The translations under genes were made by a program, and so were the position numbers. The notes below the pieces were generated by a model. It had not been told where the DNA came from, made no database searches, and was given only the letters and a program-made list of their open reading frames with translations. From Balnearium lithotrophicum (GTDB taxonomy: Bacteria; Aquificota; Aquificia; Desulfurobacteriales; Desulfurobacteriaceae), in assembly GCF_900182585.1 (NCBI RefSeq), contig NZ_FXTM01000001.1, positions 1-64,000 of the forward strand: a stretch of DNA of 64,000 nt. Direction: 5' to 3'. This document shows, in pieces, positions 9,057 to 18,330 of this stretch. The first letter of the stretch is position 1; each line of letters begins with the position of its first letter.

Positions 9057-10226
9057 ATGAAAATCCATGAGTATCAGGCAAAGGAGATTTTTAAGAAGTA
9101 CGGTTTACCAATTCCAAGAGGAATAGTTGCCCACAATGCTCATGAAGCGGAGTGTGCTGCAAAGGAACTTGGAACACCAGTTGTAGTAGTAAAGGCTCAG
9201 GTTCATGCCGGTGGAAGGGGAAAAGCTGGAGGAGTTAAGCTTGCAAAGTCTCCTGAAGAAGCCGGAGAAATTGCAGCTCAAATGATTGGGAGTAGACTTA
9301 AAACCTACCAGAACCCTGAAGGCCTTCCCATAAACTGCGTCCTTATAGAGGAAGGAGTAAACATTGATAAGGAGTTTTACGTAGGGTTAACTCTGGATAG
9401 AGAAGTTTCTAAACCTGTTTTCATGGTTTCAGCTGCTGGTGGTATGGAAATTGAGGAGATAGCAAAGACAAATCCTGAATTGATAATAAAGGAGCACGTT
9501 GACCCCGCAATAGGTCTCCTACCGTATCAGGCGAGAAAGATTGCATTTAAAATAGGATTGACAGATAGAAAATTGATAAGTCAATTTGTAAAAATCCTTA
9601 TGACCCTTTCAAATATGTACTTTGAGTTGGATGCCTCTTTGATTGAAATAAATCCCCTTGTTAAAACAAAAGAGGATTCTTTTGTTTGCTTAGATGCCAA
9701 AATAGACTTTGACGATAATGCTCTATTTAGACATCCCGATGTTCAGGAACTTGAGGATGTAACTCAGATAGACCCGTTGGAGCTTGAAGCTAAAAAATGG
9801 GATTTGAACTATGTAAAGTTGGATGGAAACATAGGATGTATGGTTAACGGTGCCGGTCTTGCAATGGCAACCATGGACACAATTAAGTTCTACGGCGGAG
9901 AGCCGGCAAACTTCTTGGATGTTGGGGGAACTGCAACTGTAGAGAGAGTCGCAGCTGCATTTAAACTCCTCCTTTCAGACCCTAAAGTAAAGGCAATCTT
10001 TGTAAACATATTCGGTGGAATTGTTAGGTGCGATAGAATTGCTGGAGGAATCATAGAGGCCGCAAAACAGGTGGAGTTGGATAGGCCTCTAATCGTAAGA
10101 CTTGAGGGAACAAACGTTGAGTTAGGTAGAAAGATGCTTGAAGAGAGTGGACTCAACATCATCCCTGCAAAGGATATGGCCGACGGTGCTCAAAAAGCTG
10201 TAAAAGCTGCAAAAGGAGAACTATAA
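9057..10226 (+). CDS. sucC: Succinate--CoA ligase, beta subunit
   Basis: The beta subunit of succinyl-CoA synthetase, here expected to make succinyl-CoA from succinate in the reductive TCA cycle. It is 389 aa, the usual length. It starts [16 protein letters not shown] and has the ATP-grasp domain ([26 protein letters not shown]) and the C-terminal CoA-ligase domain with the GGIVRCDRI turn. The reading frame stays open 13 codons further upstream, but ATG at 9057 has a GGGAGGAT ribosome site at the right distance, so I chose it. It is first in an operon running to korC. Confidence 0.96.
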   Translation: MKIHEYQAKEIFKKYGLPIPRGIVAHNAHEAECAAKELGTPVVVVKAQVHAGGRGKAGGVKLAKSPEEAGEIAAQMIGSRLKTYQNPEGLPINCVLIEEGVNIDKEFYVGLTLDREVSKPVFMVSAAGGMEIEEIAKTNPELIIKEHVDPAIGLLPYQARKIAFKIGLTDRKLISQFVKILMTLSNMYFELDASLIEINPLVKTKEDSFVCLDAKIDFDDNALFRHPDVQELEDVTQIDPLELEAKKWDLNYVKLDGNIGCMVNGAGLAMATMDTIKFYGGEPANFLDVGGTATVERVAAAFKLLLSDPKVKAIFVNIFGGIVRCDRIAGGIIEAAKQVELDRPLIVRLEGTNVELGRKMLEESGLNIIPAKDMADGAQKAVKAAKGEL

Positions 10227-10236
10227 GGAGGGGAAA

Positions 10237-11139
10237 ATGAGCGTTTTAGTAGATAAAAATACCAAAGTTGTTGTTCAGGGATTAACAGGAAAAGAGGGGT
10301 CCTTCCATGCAAAGCAGTGTTTGGAGTACGGAACAAAAATAGTTGCTGGAGTTACTCCTGGAAAGGGAGGAATGAACTGGAGCGATGATGAGGGGAAGTT
10401 TATCGTTCCTGTTTTTAACACCGTTGAGGAGGCGGTAAAGGAGACAGGAGCCAATGCTTCTCTAATATTTGTTCCACCGGCCTTTGCTGCAGATGCCATT
10501 ATGGAGGCAGCTGATGCAGGAATAAAACTTATTGTTTGTATTACTGAGGGAATACCTGTAAACGATATGGTAAAGGTAAAGAGAGCTCTCCAGGGAACAG
10601 GAGTGAGGTATATAGGGCCAAACTGTCCTGGGATTATAACTCCAGAAGAGTGTAAAATGGGAATTATGCCCGGTCACATATTTAAAAAGGGAAGAGTCGG
10701 AATAGTATCCCGTTCTGGTACATTAACATACGAAGCGGCATATCAATTGACAACGAGGGGAATTGGACAGTCAACGGTCATCGGAATCGGCGGAGACCCC
10801 GTACCGGGAACAACCCACAGGGAAGCTGTAGAAATGTTTAACAACGACCCAGATACGGATGCGATTGTTCTAATCGGAGAGATTGGTGGAACCATGGAGG
10901 AGGAAGCTGCTGAGTACATAAAGGAAAAGGTTGAAAAGCCTGTTGTTGCTTACATTGCTGGAGTTACAGCTCCTCCGGGTAGGAGAATGGGACACGCAGG
11001 AGCAATCATTACCGGAGGGAAGGGAGACGCCAAGAGCAAAATGGAAGCACTAAGGGAAGCAGGTGCCTACGTCTGTAACACTCCTGCTGAAATTGGCGAA
11101 ATGATGGAGAGAGCTCTAAAGGAGAGAGGAATTATCTAA
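10237..11139 (+). CDS. sucD: Succinate--CoA ligase, alpha subunit
   Basis: A 300-aa CoA-binding subunit. The N-terminal Rossmann CoA-binding domain includes [13 protein letters not shown]. The phosphohistidine region [10 protein letters not shown] places the catalytic His near residue 252. It starts 10 bases after sucC behind AAGGAGGGG and is followed, 11 bases on, by the 2-oxoglutarate:ferredoxin oxidoreductase genes. This order couples succinyl-CoA formation to its reductive carboxylation. Confidence 0.97.
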   Translation: MSVLVDKNTKVVVQGLTGKEGSFHAKQCLEYGTKIVAGVTPGKGGMNWSDDEGKFIVPVFNTVEEAVKETGANASLIFVPPAFAADAIMEAADAGIKLIVCITEGIPVNDMVKVKRALQGTGVRYIGPNCPGIITPEECKMGIMPGHIFKKGRVGIVSRSGTLTYEAAYQLTTRGIGQSTVIGIGGDPVPGTTHREAVEMFNNDPDTDAIVLIGEIGGTMEEEAAEYIKEKVEKPVVAYIAGVTAPPGRRMGHAGAIITGGKGDAKSKMEALREAGAYVCNTPAEIGEMMERALKERGII

Positions 11140-11150
11140 AGGAGGAAAAT

Positions 11151-11378
11151 ATGGCTGCAAAGGGTGTAGTTGTTGTTAGAGAGGATTGGTGCAAAGGGTG
11201 CAACATCTGTGCTTCAGTTTGTCCAACAAAGGTTTTAGAGCTTGACAAGGTTAGGGCAATAATGACAGTTGCCCATCCTGAAAAGTGTATTGGCTGTAAG
11301 CAGTGTGAAATGATATGTCCAGACTTCTGTATCTACGTTTTTACTCCAGAAGAGTACGAAGAAGTAGCAAACGCTTAA
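11151..11378 (+). CDS. korD: 2-oxoglutarate:ferredoxin oxidoreductase, delta (ferredoxin-like) subunit
   Basis: A 75-aa 2[4Fe-4S] ferredoxin-like protein. Both cluster motifs are intact: CKGCNICASVCP and CIGCKQCEMICP. Such delta subunits pass electrons between external ferredoxin and the TPP-containing core. It is the first of four kor genes, each behind a GGAGG site with very short spacers. The order delta-alpha-beta-gamma is typical of four-subunit Kor enzymes. The call rests on motif and context. Confidence 0.93.
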   Translation: MAAKGVVVVREDWCKGCNICASVCPTKVLELDKVRAIMTVAHPEKCIGCKQCEMICPDFCIYVFTPEEYEEVANA

Positions 11379-11388
11379 GGAGGAAACT

Positions 11389-12540
11389 ATGGCTAAGCTT
11401 GAACTAAAGTATGGAAACCACGCCTGTGCAGAGGCTGCAATTTTAGCAGGTTGCAGATTTTACGCCGGCTATCCCATTACTCCATCCTCAGAGATTGCAG
11501 AGAGGATGGCAGAGCTCCTTCCAAAATACGGAGGAGCCTTTATCCAGATGGAGGATGAGATTGCCTCAATGGCAGCAATTGTCGGAGCATCATTTGCAGG
11601 TGCGAAAGCAATGACGGCAACCTCCGGACCGGGCTTTTCACTGAAGCAGGAGAACTTAGGTTATGCATTTATGACAGAAGCTCCCTGTGTAGTTGTTAAC
11701 GTCCAAAGGGGAGGCCCATCAACAGGTCTTCCAACACAGATTGGACAGCAGGAGATTATGCAGTCCCTATGGGGAACCCACGGCGACAAACTCATTCCGG
11801 TCTTCTATCCGGGGAACGTTCAGGAGATTATGGAGGAAACAATCAGAGCCTTCAACTGGGCCGAGAGGTTAAGGACTCCTGTTGTTCTCCTCCTCGATGA
11901 GGTCTTAGGCCACATGAGGGAAACTGTGGATATGGAGCTCTTTACTCCCGATAAAGTAGAAATCTGGAACAGAAAGATGCCCGAAGTTCCTCCCGAGGAA
12001 TACCTTCCTTACAAACCTGGAGAGGACGATGTTCCTGCAATTGCTCCCTACGGGACACCAGGTTACAGGGGACATGCAACGGGACTTCACCACGACTATA
12101 CAGGTTTTCCAACAACAAACCCGGAAATGTGTGAGGAGCTCATAGAGAGACTCATCAGAAAGGTCAAGAGAAATCAGCCCGAAATGGAGAAAAACGAAGA
12201 GTATAAGTTGGACGATGCCGAATTTGCAATTGTTGCCTTCGGAACAACGGCAAGGGCAGCCAAAACAGCTGTAGACATTGCAAGGGAAAAGGGAATTAAA
12301 GTTGGACTCTTAAGGGTTGTAACAATATGGCCATCCCCTGAGGAAACACTAAACAAGCTTGCAAAACAGGTCAATGCAATACTCGTTCCGGAGCTCAACA
12401 TGGGACAGTACGTATTAGAGGTTGAAAGGTGTTCCAAGGGAGAAGCTCCTGTTTACAGGCTAAACAGGGCAAACGGAAAGGTTATCTTCCCTTCAGAGAT
12501 TGTTGAAAGGATAGAGGAAATAGCAAAAGCTAAAGTTTAA
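11389..12540 (+). CDS. korA: 2-oxoglutarate:ferredoxin oxidoreductase, alpha subunit
   Basis: A 383-aa alpha subunit of the 2-oxoacid:ferredoxin oxidoreductase family. The N-terminal domain contains AGYPITPSSEIAE. The region QMEDEIASMAAIVGASFAGAKA and TSGPGFSLKQENLGYA is characteristic of the family. In an autotroph this enzyme carboxylates succinyl-CoA to 2-oxoglutarate using reduced ferredoxin. Substrate assignment is inferred mainly from the position directly after sucCD; a different 2-oxoacid cannot be excluded from sequence alone. Confidence 0.93.
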   Translation: MAKLELKYGNHACAEAAILAGCRFYAGYPITPSSEIAERMAELLPKYGGAFIQMEDEIASMAAIVGASFAGAKAMTATSGPGFSLKQENLGYAFMTEAPCVVVNVQRGGPSTGLPTQIGQQEIMQSLWGTHGDKLIPVFYPGNVQEIMEETIRAFNWAERLRTPVVLLLDEVLGHMRETVDMELFTPDKVEIWNRKMPEVPPEEYLPYKPGEDDVPAIAPYGTPGYRGHATGLHHDYTGFPTTNPEMCEELIERLIRKVKRNQPEMEKNEEYKLDDAEFAIVAFGTTARAAKTAVDIAREKGIKVGLLRVVTIWPSPEETLNKLAKQVNAILVPELNMGQYVLEVERCSKGEAPVYRLNRANGKVIFPSEIVERIEEIAKAKV

Positions 12541-12550
12541 GGAGGAAGTT

Positions 12551-13402
12551 ATGGCTGTTTCATTTGAAAAGATAATTGAGAAGAAGGAGTCCTACTTTAA
12601 ATACTTGAGGCTTGATAAGCTCCCCACTATCTGGTGTCCAGGGTGTGGAATAGGACAGGCCTTAAAGGCAACCTGTATGGCCCTCTACGACTTAGGAATA
12701 GACAACGACCAGGTTTCAATGGTATCAGGAATCGGGTGTTCATCAAGAACTCCAGGTTACTTTGACGGTTTCACACTCCATACAACCCACGGTAGAGCTC
12801 TCGCCTTTGCAACTGGATTGAAGCTCTACAAACCTGAGCTAACAACAATCGTATTTACAGGTGACGGAGACTGTTTTGCCATTGGTGGTAACCACTTTAT
12901 CCATGCTGCCCGTAGAAACATAGATATTACAGTTGTAATGATTAACAACTGGATTTATGGTATGACCCACGGACAGGTATCACCAACAACACCAACGGGA
13001 GCTCAAACAACAACAACTCCCGGCGGTAACTACGAGCCGAACTTTGACGTTGCAGAGCTTGCAAAGGCTGCCGGTGCAACTTACGTAGCAAGGGGAACGG
13101 CTTACCACGTTACAGAGCTTAAAAAACTGATTCAGGACGGTATAAAACACAAGGGATTTTCGTTCATTGAGGTCCTTTCACCCTGTACGATAATTTACGG
13201 TAGAAAGAACAGAATGACATTTGAAGAGATGTACATGTGGTTGAAGGAAAACACCATACCCCTTAAGGCCTGGGAGAAACTTCCTGAGGAGAAGAGGGCA
13301 GGAAAACTTCCAAGGGGAGTTCTCTACCATGATGACTCAAGGCCTGAGTATACAGAGGTTTACTGGAACAGGGTAAAGCAGCTTTCTGGAGGTGAAAAAT
13401 GA
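12551..13402 (+). CDS. korB: 2-oxoglutarate:ferredoxin oxidoreductase, beta subunit (TPP-binding)
   Basis: A 283-aa subunit carrying the thiamine pyrophosphate site. The TPP motif begins GDGDCFAIGGNH and ends MINNWIYGMT. An N-terminal WCPGCGIGQ motif and CSSR loop are typical of Kor beta chains. The last four bases of the gene overlap the korC start (ATGA), indicating translational coupling. It is preceded by AAGGAGGAAG. Confidence 0.95.
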   Translation: MAVSFEKIIEKKESYFKYLRLDKLPTIWCPGCGIGQALKATCMALYDLGIDNDQVSMVSGIGCSSRTPGYFDGFTLHTTHGRALAFATGLKLYKPELTTIVFTGDGDCFAIGGNHFIHAARRNIDITVVMINNWIYGMTHGQVSPTTPTGAQTTTTPGGNYEPNFDVAELAKAAGATYVARGTAYHVTELKKLIQDGIKHKGFSFIEVLSPCTIIYGRKNRMTFEEMYMWLKENTIPLKAWEKLPEEKRAGKLPRGVLYHDDSRPEYTEVYWNRVKQLSGGEK

Positions 13403-14025
13403 GATACGAAGTTAGGGTTATAGGTTCTGCTGGTCAGGGTTCCATTCTGGCTGCCGTTGTTCTTGCAACAGCAGCAGCCGAAGAGGGGCTCTGGGCTACC
13501 CAAACGGCAGCTTACGGTGCTGCTATGAGAAGCGGAACATCCTTAGGTGACGTTGTTATATCCGACCAGCAGATAGACTTTCCCCAGGCTACAGAGCTTG
13601 ATGCAGTTATTATTCAATCACAAGAGGCATACGACGAGATGGTAAAGGGTAAACCTATAAGATTAGACCCTGAGTGTAGTGAGGGCTCTGCAGATATACT
13701 TGCAAATGTGAAGCCGGGAGCTCTCGTAATTGTTGATGAGGACTTGGTTCAGTGTGATCTTGACTGTAACCTCTACAGGGTTGTTTCTGCCCCAATTGCA
13801 AGAACTGCTGCAGAGGTTCTCGGAAGGCGTCAGGTTATGAACATCGTTGCTCTTGGTGTTTTTCAGGTTGCAACGTCACTCCAGTTTGATGGAAAACCCC
13901 TCATATCCGAGGAGTCCTTCCTGAAGGCAATTGAGAAGAGCGTTCCAAAGAGGTTTATTGACCTTAACAAAACGGCATTCCAAGAAGGGGTTAAAATAGG
14001 AAAGGCTGCTTTAGAAAGAGTTTAG
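13399..14025 (+). CDS. korC: 2-oxoglutarate:ferredoxin oxidoreductase, gamma subunit
   Basis: A 208-aa gamma subunit with the family N-terminus VRVIGSAGQGSILAA and the loop QTAAYGAAMRSGTSLGDVVISD. It is the last gene of the sucCD-kor operon; its stop codon runs directly into a GC-rich hairpin and T tract. At roughly residues 80-105 a stretch (LDPECSEGSADILANVK) may be a small lineage insertion. Confidence 0.93.
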   Translation: MRYEVRVIGSAGQGSILAAVVLATAAAEEGLWATQTAAYGAAMRSGTSLGDVVISDQQIDFPQATELDAVIIQSQEAYDEMVKGKPIRLDPECSEGSADILANVKPGALVIVDEDLVQCDLDCNLYRVVSAPIARTAAEVLGRRQVMNIVALGVFQVATSLQFDGKPLISEESFLKAIEKSVPKRFIDLNKTAFQEGVKIGKAALERV

Positions 14026-14049
14026 GGGGCTCTGGCCCCTTTTCTTTTT
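14025..14049 (+). terminator. Rho-independent terminator of the sucCD-kor operon
   Basis: GGGGC (14026-14030) pairs with GCCCC (14035-14039) across a TCTG loop and is followed by TTTTCTTTTT. The hairpin starts at the korC stop codon. The next ribosome binding site follows the T tract at once, so some readthrough into the thioesterase gene is possible. Confidence 0.8.
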
Positions 14050-14059
14050 GGGGGAGGAA

Positions 14060-14470
14060 ATGTCGCCGAGAGAAATAGCCTCATTTATGGAGAAAAATGA
14101 CAAGATAGCCAAGAACTTTAACATGAAGGTTACTCATGTAGAGGAGGGGAAAGCAACTGTTGAAATGGTAGTAAGTAAGGAAATGCTGAATGCAGCGGGA
14201 GTTTGTCAGGGAGGAGCAATCTTTTCATTGGCAGACTTTGCCTTTGCAGTTGCATCGAACAGCTACGGAAATGTAGCCTTAGCGGTTCAAGCAAACATCT
14301 ACTTCTTAAATCCTGCCTTTGAGGGTGAAAAGCTAACGGCCCTTGCCTACGAAAAGGAGAGAAAGAAAAAGACGGGACTCTACTGTGTAGAGGTCAAAAA
14401 GGAAGATGGAACCTTGGTTGCACTATTTACAGGACAGGTTGTCATTAAGGAAAGTAAAATAGTTGTATAA
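14060..14470 (+). CDS. PaaI-family thioesterase (hotdog fold)
   Basis: A 136-aa single-domain acyl-CoA thioesterase-like protein. The hotdog core GGAIFSLADFAFAVASNSYGN matches the PaaI pattern, with the active-site Asp in SLAD. The usual HGG is QGG here (GVCQGG), so the His side chain is replaced. The substrate is unknown. The start is uncertain: ATG at 14060 has GGAGG only two bases upstream, while a TTG at 14048 lies inside the terminator T tract. Confidence 0.85.
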   Translation: MSPREIASFMEKNDKIAKNFNMKVTHVEEGKATVEMVVSKEMLNAAGVCQGGAIFSLADFAFAVASNSYGNVALAVQANIYFLNPAFEGEKLTALAYEKERKKKTGLYCVEVKKEDGTLVALFTGQVVIKESKIVV

Positions 14471-14500
14471 TACAATTAATCTTTGATTTTGGAGGTCAGT

Positions 14501-14629
14501 GTGGCCAGAGCTCTAAGAACAGTTTTTGGCTTTAGAAAGTGGATAGCCTCAGTTGAGATTATTCTCTACATATTTATGTTTATAACCCTCATAATGACGG
14601 CCTACCACCACATTTTTGGAGGACACTAA
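14501..14629 (+). CDS. Small membrane protein (42 aa), unknown
   Basis: A short ORF, GTG start to TAA, with GGAGG six bases upstream of the start. It encodes a basic N-terminus (MARALRTVFGFRKW) followed by one hydrophobic helix (about 15-34) and a His-rich end (YHHIFGGH). Its stop codon is directly followed by the TTG start of the deaminase gene, and its last codons carry that gene's GGAGG. Tight spacing and a proper ribosome site support expression. I recognise no family; the terminal histidines could bind metal or haem, but that is speculation. Confidence 0.65.
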   Translation: MARALRTVFGFRKWIASVEIILYIFMFITLIMTAYHHIFGGH

Positions 14630-15079
14630 TTGTCAAGACCATCCTGGGACCAGTACTTTATGTCCATTGCCCAGATGGTCTCAACGAGGTCAACCTGCCT
14701 CAGAAGAAAGGTTGGAGCGGTTTTAGTAAAAGATAAAAGAATAATATCAACGGGGTACAACGGCCCCCCTTCAGGTTTAAAACACCCTGAGGAAGTTGGT
14801 TGTTTAAGGGAAAAATTAGGAGTTCCAAGTGGAGAGAGGCACGAGCTCTGCAGGGGACTCCATGCAGAGCAGAATGCAATAATACAGGCAGCTCTCCACG
14901 GAGTTTCAACGAAGGGTTCCGTTTTGTACTGTACTCACTGTCCATGCTCCCTCTGTGTAAAAATGTTAATAAATGCAGGGATTGTTAAGGTCATTTACAG
15001 GGAGGGATATCCCGACTGGCTTGCAAAGGAAATAGCAAAGGAAGCTGGTCTTCCACTCATCCAATTTGAGGATAAATAA
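14630..15079 (+). CDS. dCMP/cytidine deaminase family protein (ComEB-like)
   Basis: A 149-aa zinc-dependent deaminase. The zinc ligands are visible: HAEQNAI and PCSLC. The N-terminal part ([31 protein letters not shown]) is typical of dCMP deaminases, which make dUMP for thymidylate synthesis. This fits with thyX lying just downstream. The start is TTG with GGAGG (14619-14623) six bases upstream. Confidence 0.93.
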   Translation: MSRPSWDQYFMSIAQMVSTRSTCLRRKVGAVLVKDKRIISTGYNGPPSGLKHPEEVGCLREKLGVPSGERHELCRGLHAEQNAIIQAALHGVSTKGSVLYCTHCPCSLCVKMLINAGIVKVIYREGYPDWLAKEIAKEAGLPLIQFEDK

Positions 15080-15120
15080 TCATATAATTAAGTTCCAACT
15101 TCACCACTGGAGGAAAGGTT

Positions 15121-15735
15121 TTGAGGGTAATTCTCTTATCCTGTAATACTCCCGATTTGAAAGAGATTTCCGAAAAACACAGACACTTTTCATTTACCTT
15201 TCTCGTGGATGGAATATCAAGGGCCTGTTCTCACCAACTTGTAAGGCATAGACCAGCTTCCTACAGTCAGCAGTCCCAAAGGTATGTAAGTATGGAAAAT
15301 TTCCCTTACGTTAAGCCAAAATCCCTTGAGGGAATTGAAGTTTCAATGGAGGGAAGGAATTACAACTACGATGAAGTAATGGAATTTTTAGGAAAAGTTT
15401 ACAGTAAGTTTGTCGAGGCTGGGGCTCCCAAAGAGGATGCGAGGTTCGTTCTTCCAAATGCCTGTGCTACAAGGGTTCTCTTTACTATGAACGGAGAGGA
15501 GTTGGTTCACTTCCTAAGGCTTAGAACCTGTTCCCGAGCCCAGTGGGAGATAAGGGAAATGGCTATTAAGATGTTAATTGAGCTGAGGAGGAAATTTCCG
15601 GAGCTCTTTAAGAACGTTGGTCCCAACTGCTACTACTTGGGTTACTGTACAGAGGGTAAAAAGAGCTGCGGAAGGCCTGATGAGGTGAGGAAATTCTTTA
15701 AAAACCTGGAGGAAGTAAATGTTCAAAATAATTGA
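15121..15735 (+). CDS. thyX: Flavin-dependent thymidylate synthase
   Basis: ThyX methylates dUMP to dTMP using methylene-tetrahydrofolate and FAD. The 204-aa protein has the diagnostic RHRxxSxxxxSxR motif as RHRPASYSQQSQRY near residue 40 and the C-terminal LRLRTCSRAQWEIR region. The start is TTG behind CTGGAGGAAAGG. Its end overlaps the tldE start by 17 bases. Together with the deaminase upstream it forms a dTMP supply pair. Confidence 0.96.
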   Translation: MRVILLSCNTPDLKEISEKHRHFSFTFLVDGISRACSHQLVRHRPASYSQQSQRYVSMENFPYVKPKSLEGIEVSMEGRNYNYDEVMEFLGKVYSKFVEAGAPKEDARFVLPNACATRVLFTMNGEELVHFLRLRTCSRAQWEIREMAIKMLIELRRKFPELFKNVGPNCYYLGYCTEGKKSCGRPDEVRKFFKNLEEVNVQNN

Positions 15736-17047
15736 AAAAGCAGCAGGGTTAATCGAAAAGTTGGGAGTTGAAAACTACGATATTTATGCTGTGGAGGGTA
15801 TAGGAACTTCTGTAGAGGTTAAGGAGAGAGAGGTAAACAGAATAAAGAGCTCGATAACAAAGGGCTTAGCCATCAGACTTGTGTCAGAGGGAAGGTTAGG
15901 GTTTGCCTATACGAACGATGTTTCCGACGATGGAGTTAGAATAGCGATTGAGTGTGCTAAGGAAAATGCAAAAATATCGGAGCCGGATGAGTACGCTTTT
16001 TCTATGCCCCAGAAGAGTGAATTGGACTTTCCCCTCTTTGATGAAACCTTTGATGAAATACCCATAGAAAAAAAGATTGAAATTGCGAAACAGTTAGAGG
16101 AGGAGGCACTAAGTTACAGCAGCAAGATTAAAAGGGTAAGGAAAGCCTCCTATTCAGACTCTAAGGGAACTGTTTACTACTACAACTCAAACGAGAACTC
16201 CTTTTCCTATACAACTTCAAACTTTTCATTGAGCATCCTGTTGGCTGCTGAGGAGGATGGGAGCTCCCAAATGGGTTGGGATTACCAGTCAAGCAGGTTC
16301 TTCCAAAATCTCAATCCCAAACTTGTAGCTGTAACGGCAGGTAGTAGCGCTGTTGAGCTCCTTGGAGCAAAACCAATAAAGACAAAGAGGGTTCCCGTAA
16401 TATTTAAAAATACGGTCTTTGCAGAGCTGATAAGCACCCTCTCTTCGGCATTCTTGGGAAACAACGTTTTAAGGGGAAAGTCCCTATTCAAGGACAGGTT
16501 GGGCTACGAGGTTGCAAGCCACGTACTAACGGTTTACGATGACCCACTAAACTTGGATGGAGCTGGAAGTTGCCCGTACGACGATGAAGGAGTAGCTACG
16601 AAGAAAAAGGCAGTTATAGAGAGGGGAGTTTTGAAGAACTTCCTGGTTGACATGTACTCTGCTAAAAAGTTGGGACTAAAGCCTACGGGAAATGGAATAA
16701 GGAGCTCGATATCATCTCTACCTACATCGGGAGTTACAAACTTGGTTGTTGAGAGGGGAGCTCTCAACCTCCAGGAGTTGGTTAAAACACCAAAAGAGGT
16801 TATTTTAGTTACGGATGCAATGGGTCTCCATACAATTAATCCAATTTCTGGAGAGTTCTCAATCGGCATAAGTGGAATTTACTTTGTTGATGGTGAAAGG
16901 GTAACTCCTGTTACAGGGATGACAGTTGCGGGAAATGTTAAAGAGCTCCTCAGTGGAATAACTGAGGTTGGTGCCGACCAGAAGTGGCTTGGAAACGTTT
17001 GTTCACCTTCTGTTTTAGTAAAAGAACTAACGGTTAGTGGAGAGTAA
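15719..17047 (+). CDS. pmbA: TldE/PmbA-like metalloprotease partner subunit
   Basis: A 442-aa member of the TldD/PmbA family. TldD-TldE heterodimers are cytoplasmic peptidases that process small peptides. As expected for the TldE partner, the family's zinc-binding HExxxH motif is absent. Family stretches such as SCPYDDEGVATKKK and GANxNRSSISSLPTSG-like GNGIRSSISSLPTSG are present. The catalytic TldD homologue lies separately at 33.9 kb in this window. The ATG lies within the thyX end, with GGAGG upstream. Confidence 0.92.
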   Translation: MFKIIEKAAGLIEKLGVENYDIYAVEGIGTSVEVKEREVNRIKSSITKGLAIRLVSEGRLGFAYTNDVSDDGVRIAIECAKENAKISEPDEYAFSMPQKSELDFPLFDETFDEIPIEKKIEIAKQLEEEALSYSSKIKRVRKASYSDSKGTVYYYNSNENSFSYTTSNFSLSILLAAEEDGSSQMGWDYQSSRFFQNLNPKLVAVTAGSSAVELLGAKPIKTKRVPVIFKNTVFAELISTLSSAFLGNNVLRGKSLFKDRLGYEVASHVLTVYDDPLNLDGAGSCPYDDEGVATKKKAVIERGVLKNFLVDMYSAKKLGLKPTGNGIRSSISSLPTSGVTNLVVERGALNLQELVKTPKEVILVTDAMGLHTINPISGEFSIGISGIYFVDGERVTPVTGMTVAGNVKELLSGITEVGADQKWLGNVCSPSVLVKELTVSGE

Positions 17048-17347
17048 ATGAAAAGTATTAGAAGGGAGAAATTAAAGTCGACACTTGTAAGGGAAATATC
17101 GGACATTGTAAGAAGGGAGATAGACTTACCGGAGGGAATCTTTATTACCGTTCAAGGGGTTGAACTCTCAAAGGACGGCTCAAAGGCTACAGTTTTTATT
17201 TCGGGACTTAAAAAAGAGGATGTTTTAACGGCGGTTGAAAGGCTAAACAGAGCAAGTGGATACATTCACCACCTTTTGGGCAAGAGGATTAGAGTGAGAA
17301 CGGTTCCAAGACCTGAGTTTGTAGTATCTCCAGAGGTAATGTTATGA
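17048..17347 (+). CDS. rbfA: Ribosome-binding factor A
   Basis: A 99-aa KH-type protein that helps mature the 30S subunit. The N-terminus (IRREKLKSTLVREISDIVRREI) and the end (LGKRIRVRTVPRPEFVVSPEV) fit RbfA. It starts directly at the end of the tldE gene and overlaps the nrnA-like gene by four bases. An rbfA-nrnA pair is a common bacterial arrangement. Confidence 0.93.
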   Translation: MKSIRREKLKSTLVREISDIVRREIDLPEGIFITVQGVELSKDGSKATVFISGLKKEDVLTAVERLNRASGYIHHLLGKRIRVRTVPRPEFVVSPEVML

Positions 17348-18330
17348 AGTTAAATAGAAAGGAAACGGCAGAGCTTATAAAAGCTATGGAAGGTGACATT
17401 CTCATAACAACCCATAAAAATCCAGATGGTGATGCCGTTGGAAGCTCGTTGGGCTGGTACAACTTCTTAAAGAAGTTGGGAAAGAGTGTAAAAATTGTTT
17501 ACAGGGATAGAATCCCCTACTTCTTTGACTACCTTCCAAATGTTAACGAAGTAGAAGTGGCTGAAGAAATAAGGAGGGAGTTTGACTGGGTAATAATAAC
17601 CGACGTTTCTGAGCCTAAAAGAACGGGATTCGAGGAAATACCTGCCAAGAGGTCGCTCGTTATAGACCACCACATAACTGCAGAGCCCTTTACAAACTAT
17701 TTCATTGTTGAGCCAGATATATCAAGTACGTGTGAGCTCTCATACTACATAATGAAGCTTATTTCTGAGGAGCTTATAGACAGGAGTGTTGCACTTCCCA
17801 TATACACTGGAATCTTAACCGATACCGGCAGCTTTAACTATTCAAACACTTCACTTGATACTCACTTGGTGGCAGCAGAACTTCTAAAAAAGGGAGTTGA
17901 GCCCTATACAGTCTATACAAGCATCTTTGAAAGAAACAGGATTAACAGGTACAAGCTCTTAGAACTTGTTCTTAAAACTCTAAAGTTTGCCCTTGACCAA
18001 AGAGTGGCCCATATAACACTCTTCAGGAAATTTTTGGAGGAAACAGGAGCGTATCCTGAGGAGTCTGAGGGGTTTATAAACTATCCGAGGTCAATAGATG
18101 GTGTTGAGGTGGCAGTCTTTTTTAAGGAAATTGAGGAAAACTTCTGGAAGGTTTCGTTAAGGTCAAAAGGGAAGATAAACGTAGCTGAAGTAGCCAAGAA
18201 CTTGGGAGGTGGTGGCCACAGGATGGCTGCCGGTTATGAGAAAAGGGGGAGTATAGACAAGGTGAAGGAGGAGCTCTTTAAGGAGCTTGAACTGGCCTTT
18301 GAAAAGGAGTACTACGAAAGTATCTCTTAG
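17344..18330 (+). CDS. DHH-family phosphoesterase (NrnA-like nano-RNase/pAp phosphatase)
   Basis: A 328-aa DHH/DHHA1 protein. The DHH motifs are HKNPDGDAVGS, the Asp in IITDVSE, and VIDHHIT; the DHHA1 domain carries GGGGHRMAAGY. NrnA-type enzymes degrade 2-4 nt RNA fragments and dephosphorylate pAp. Its ATGA overlap with rbfA indicates coupling. It converges on the Omp85 gene, overlapping by four bases tail to tail. Confidence 0.93.
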   Translation: MKLNRKETAELIKAMEGDILITTHKNPDGDAVGSSLGWYNFLKKLGKSVKIVYRDRIPYFFDYLPNVNEVEVAEEIRREFDWVIITDVSEPKRTGFEEIPAKRSLVIDHHITAEPFTNYFIVEPDISSTCELSYYIMKLISEELIDRSVALPIYTGILTDTGSFNYSNTSLDTHLVAAELLKKGVEPYTVYTSIFERNRINRYKLLELVLKTLKFALDQRVAHITLFRKFLEETGAYPEESEGFINYPRSIDGVEVAVFFKEIEENFWKVSLRSKGKINVAEVAKNLGGGGHRMAAGYEKRGSIDKVKEELFKELELAFEKEYYESIS

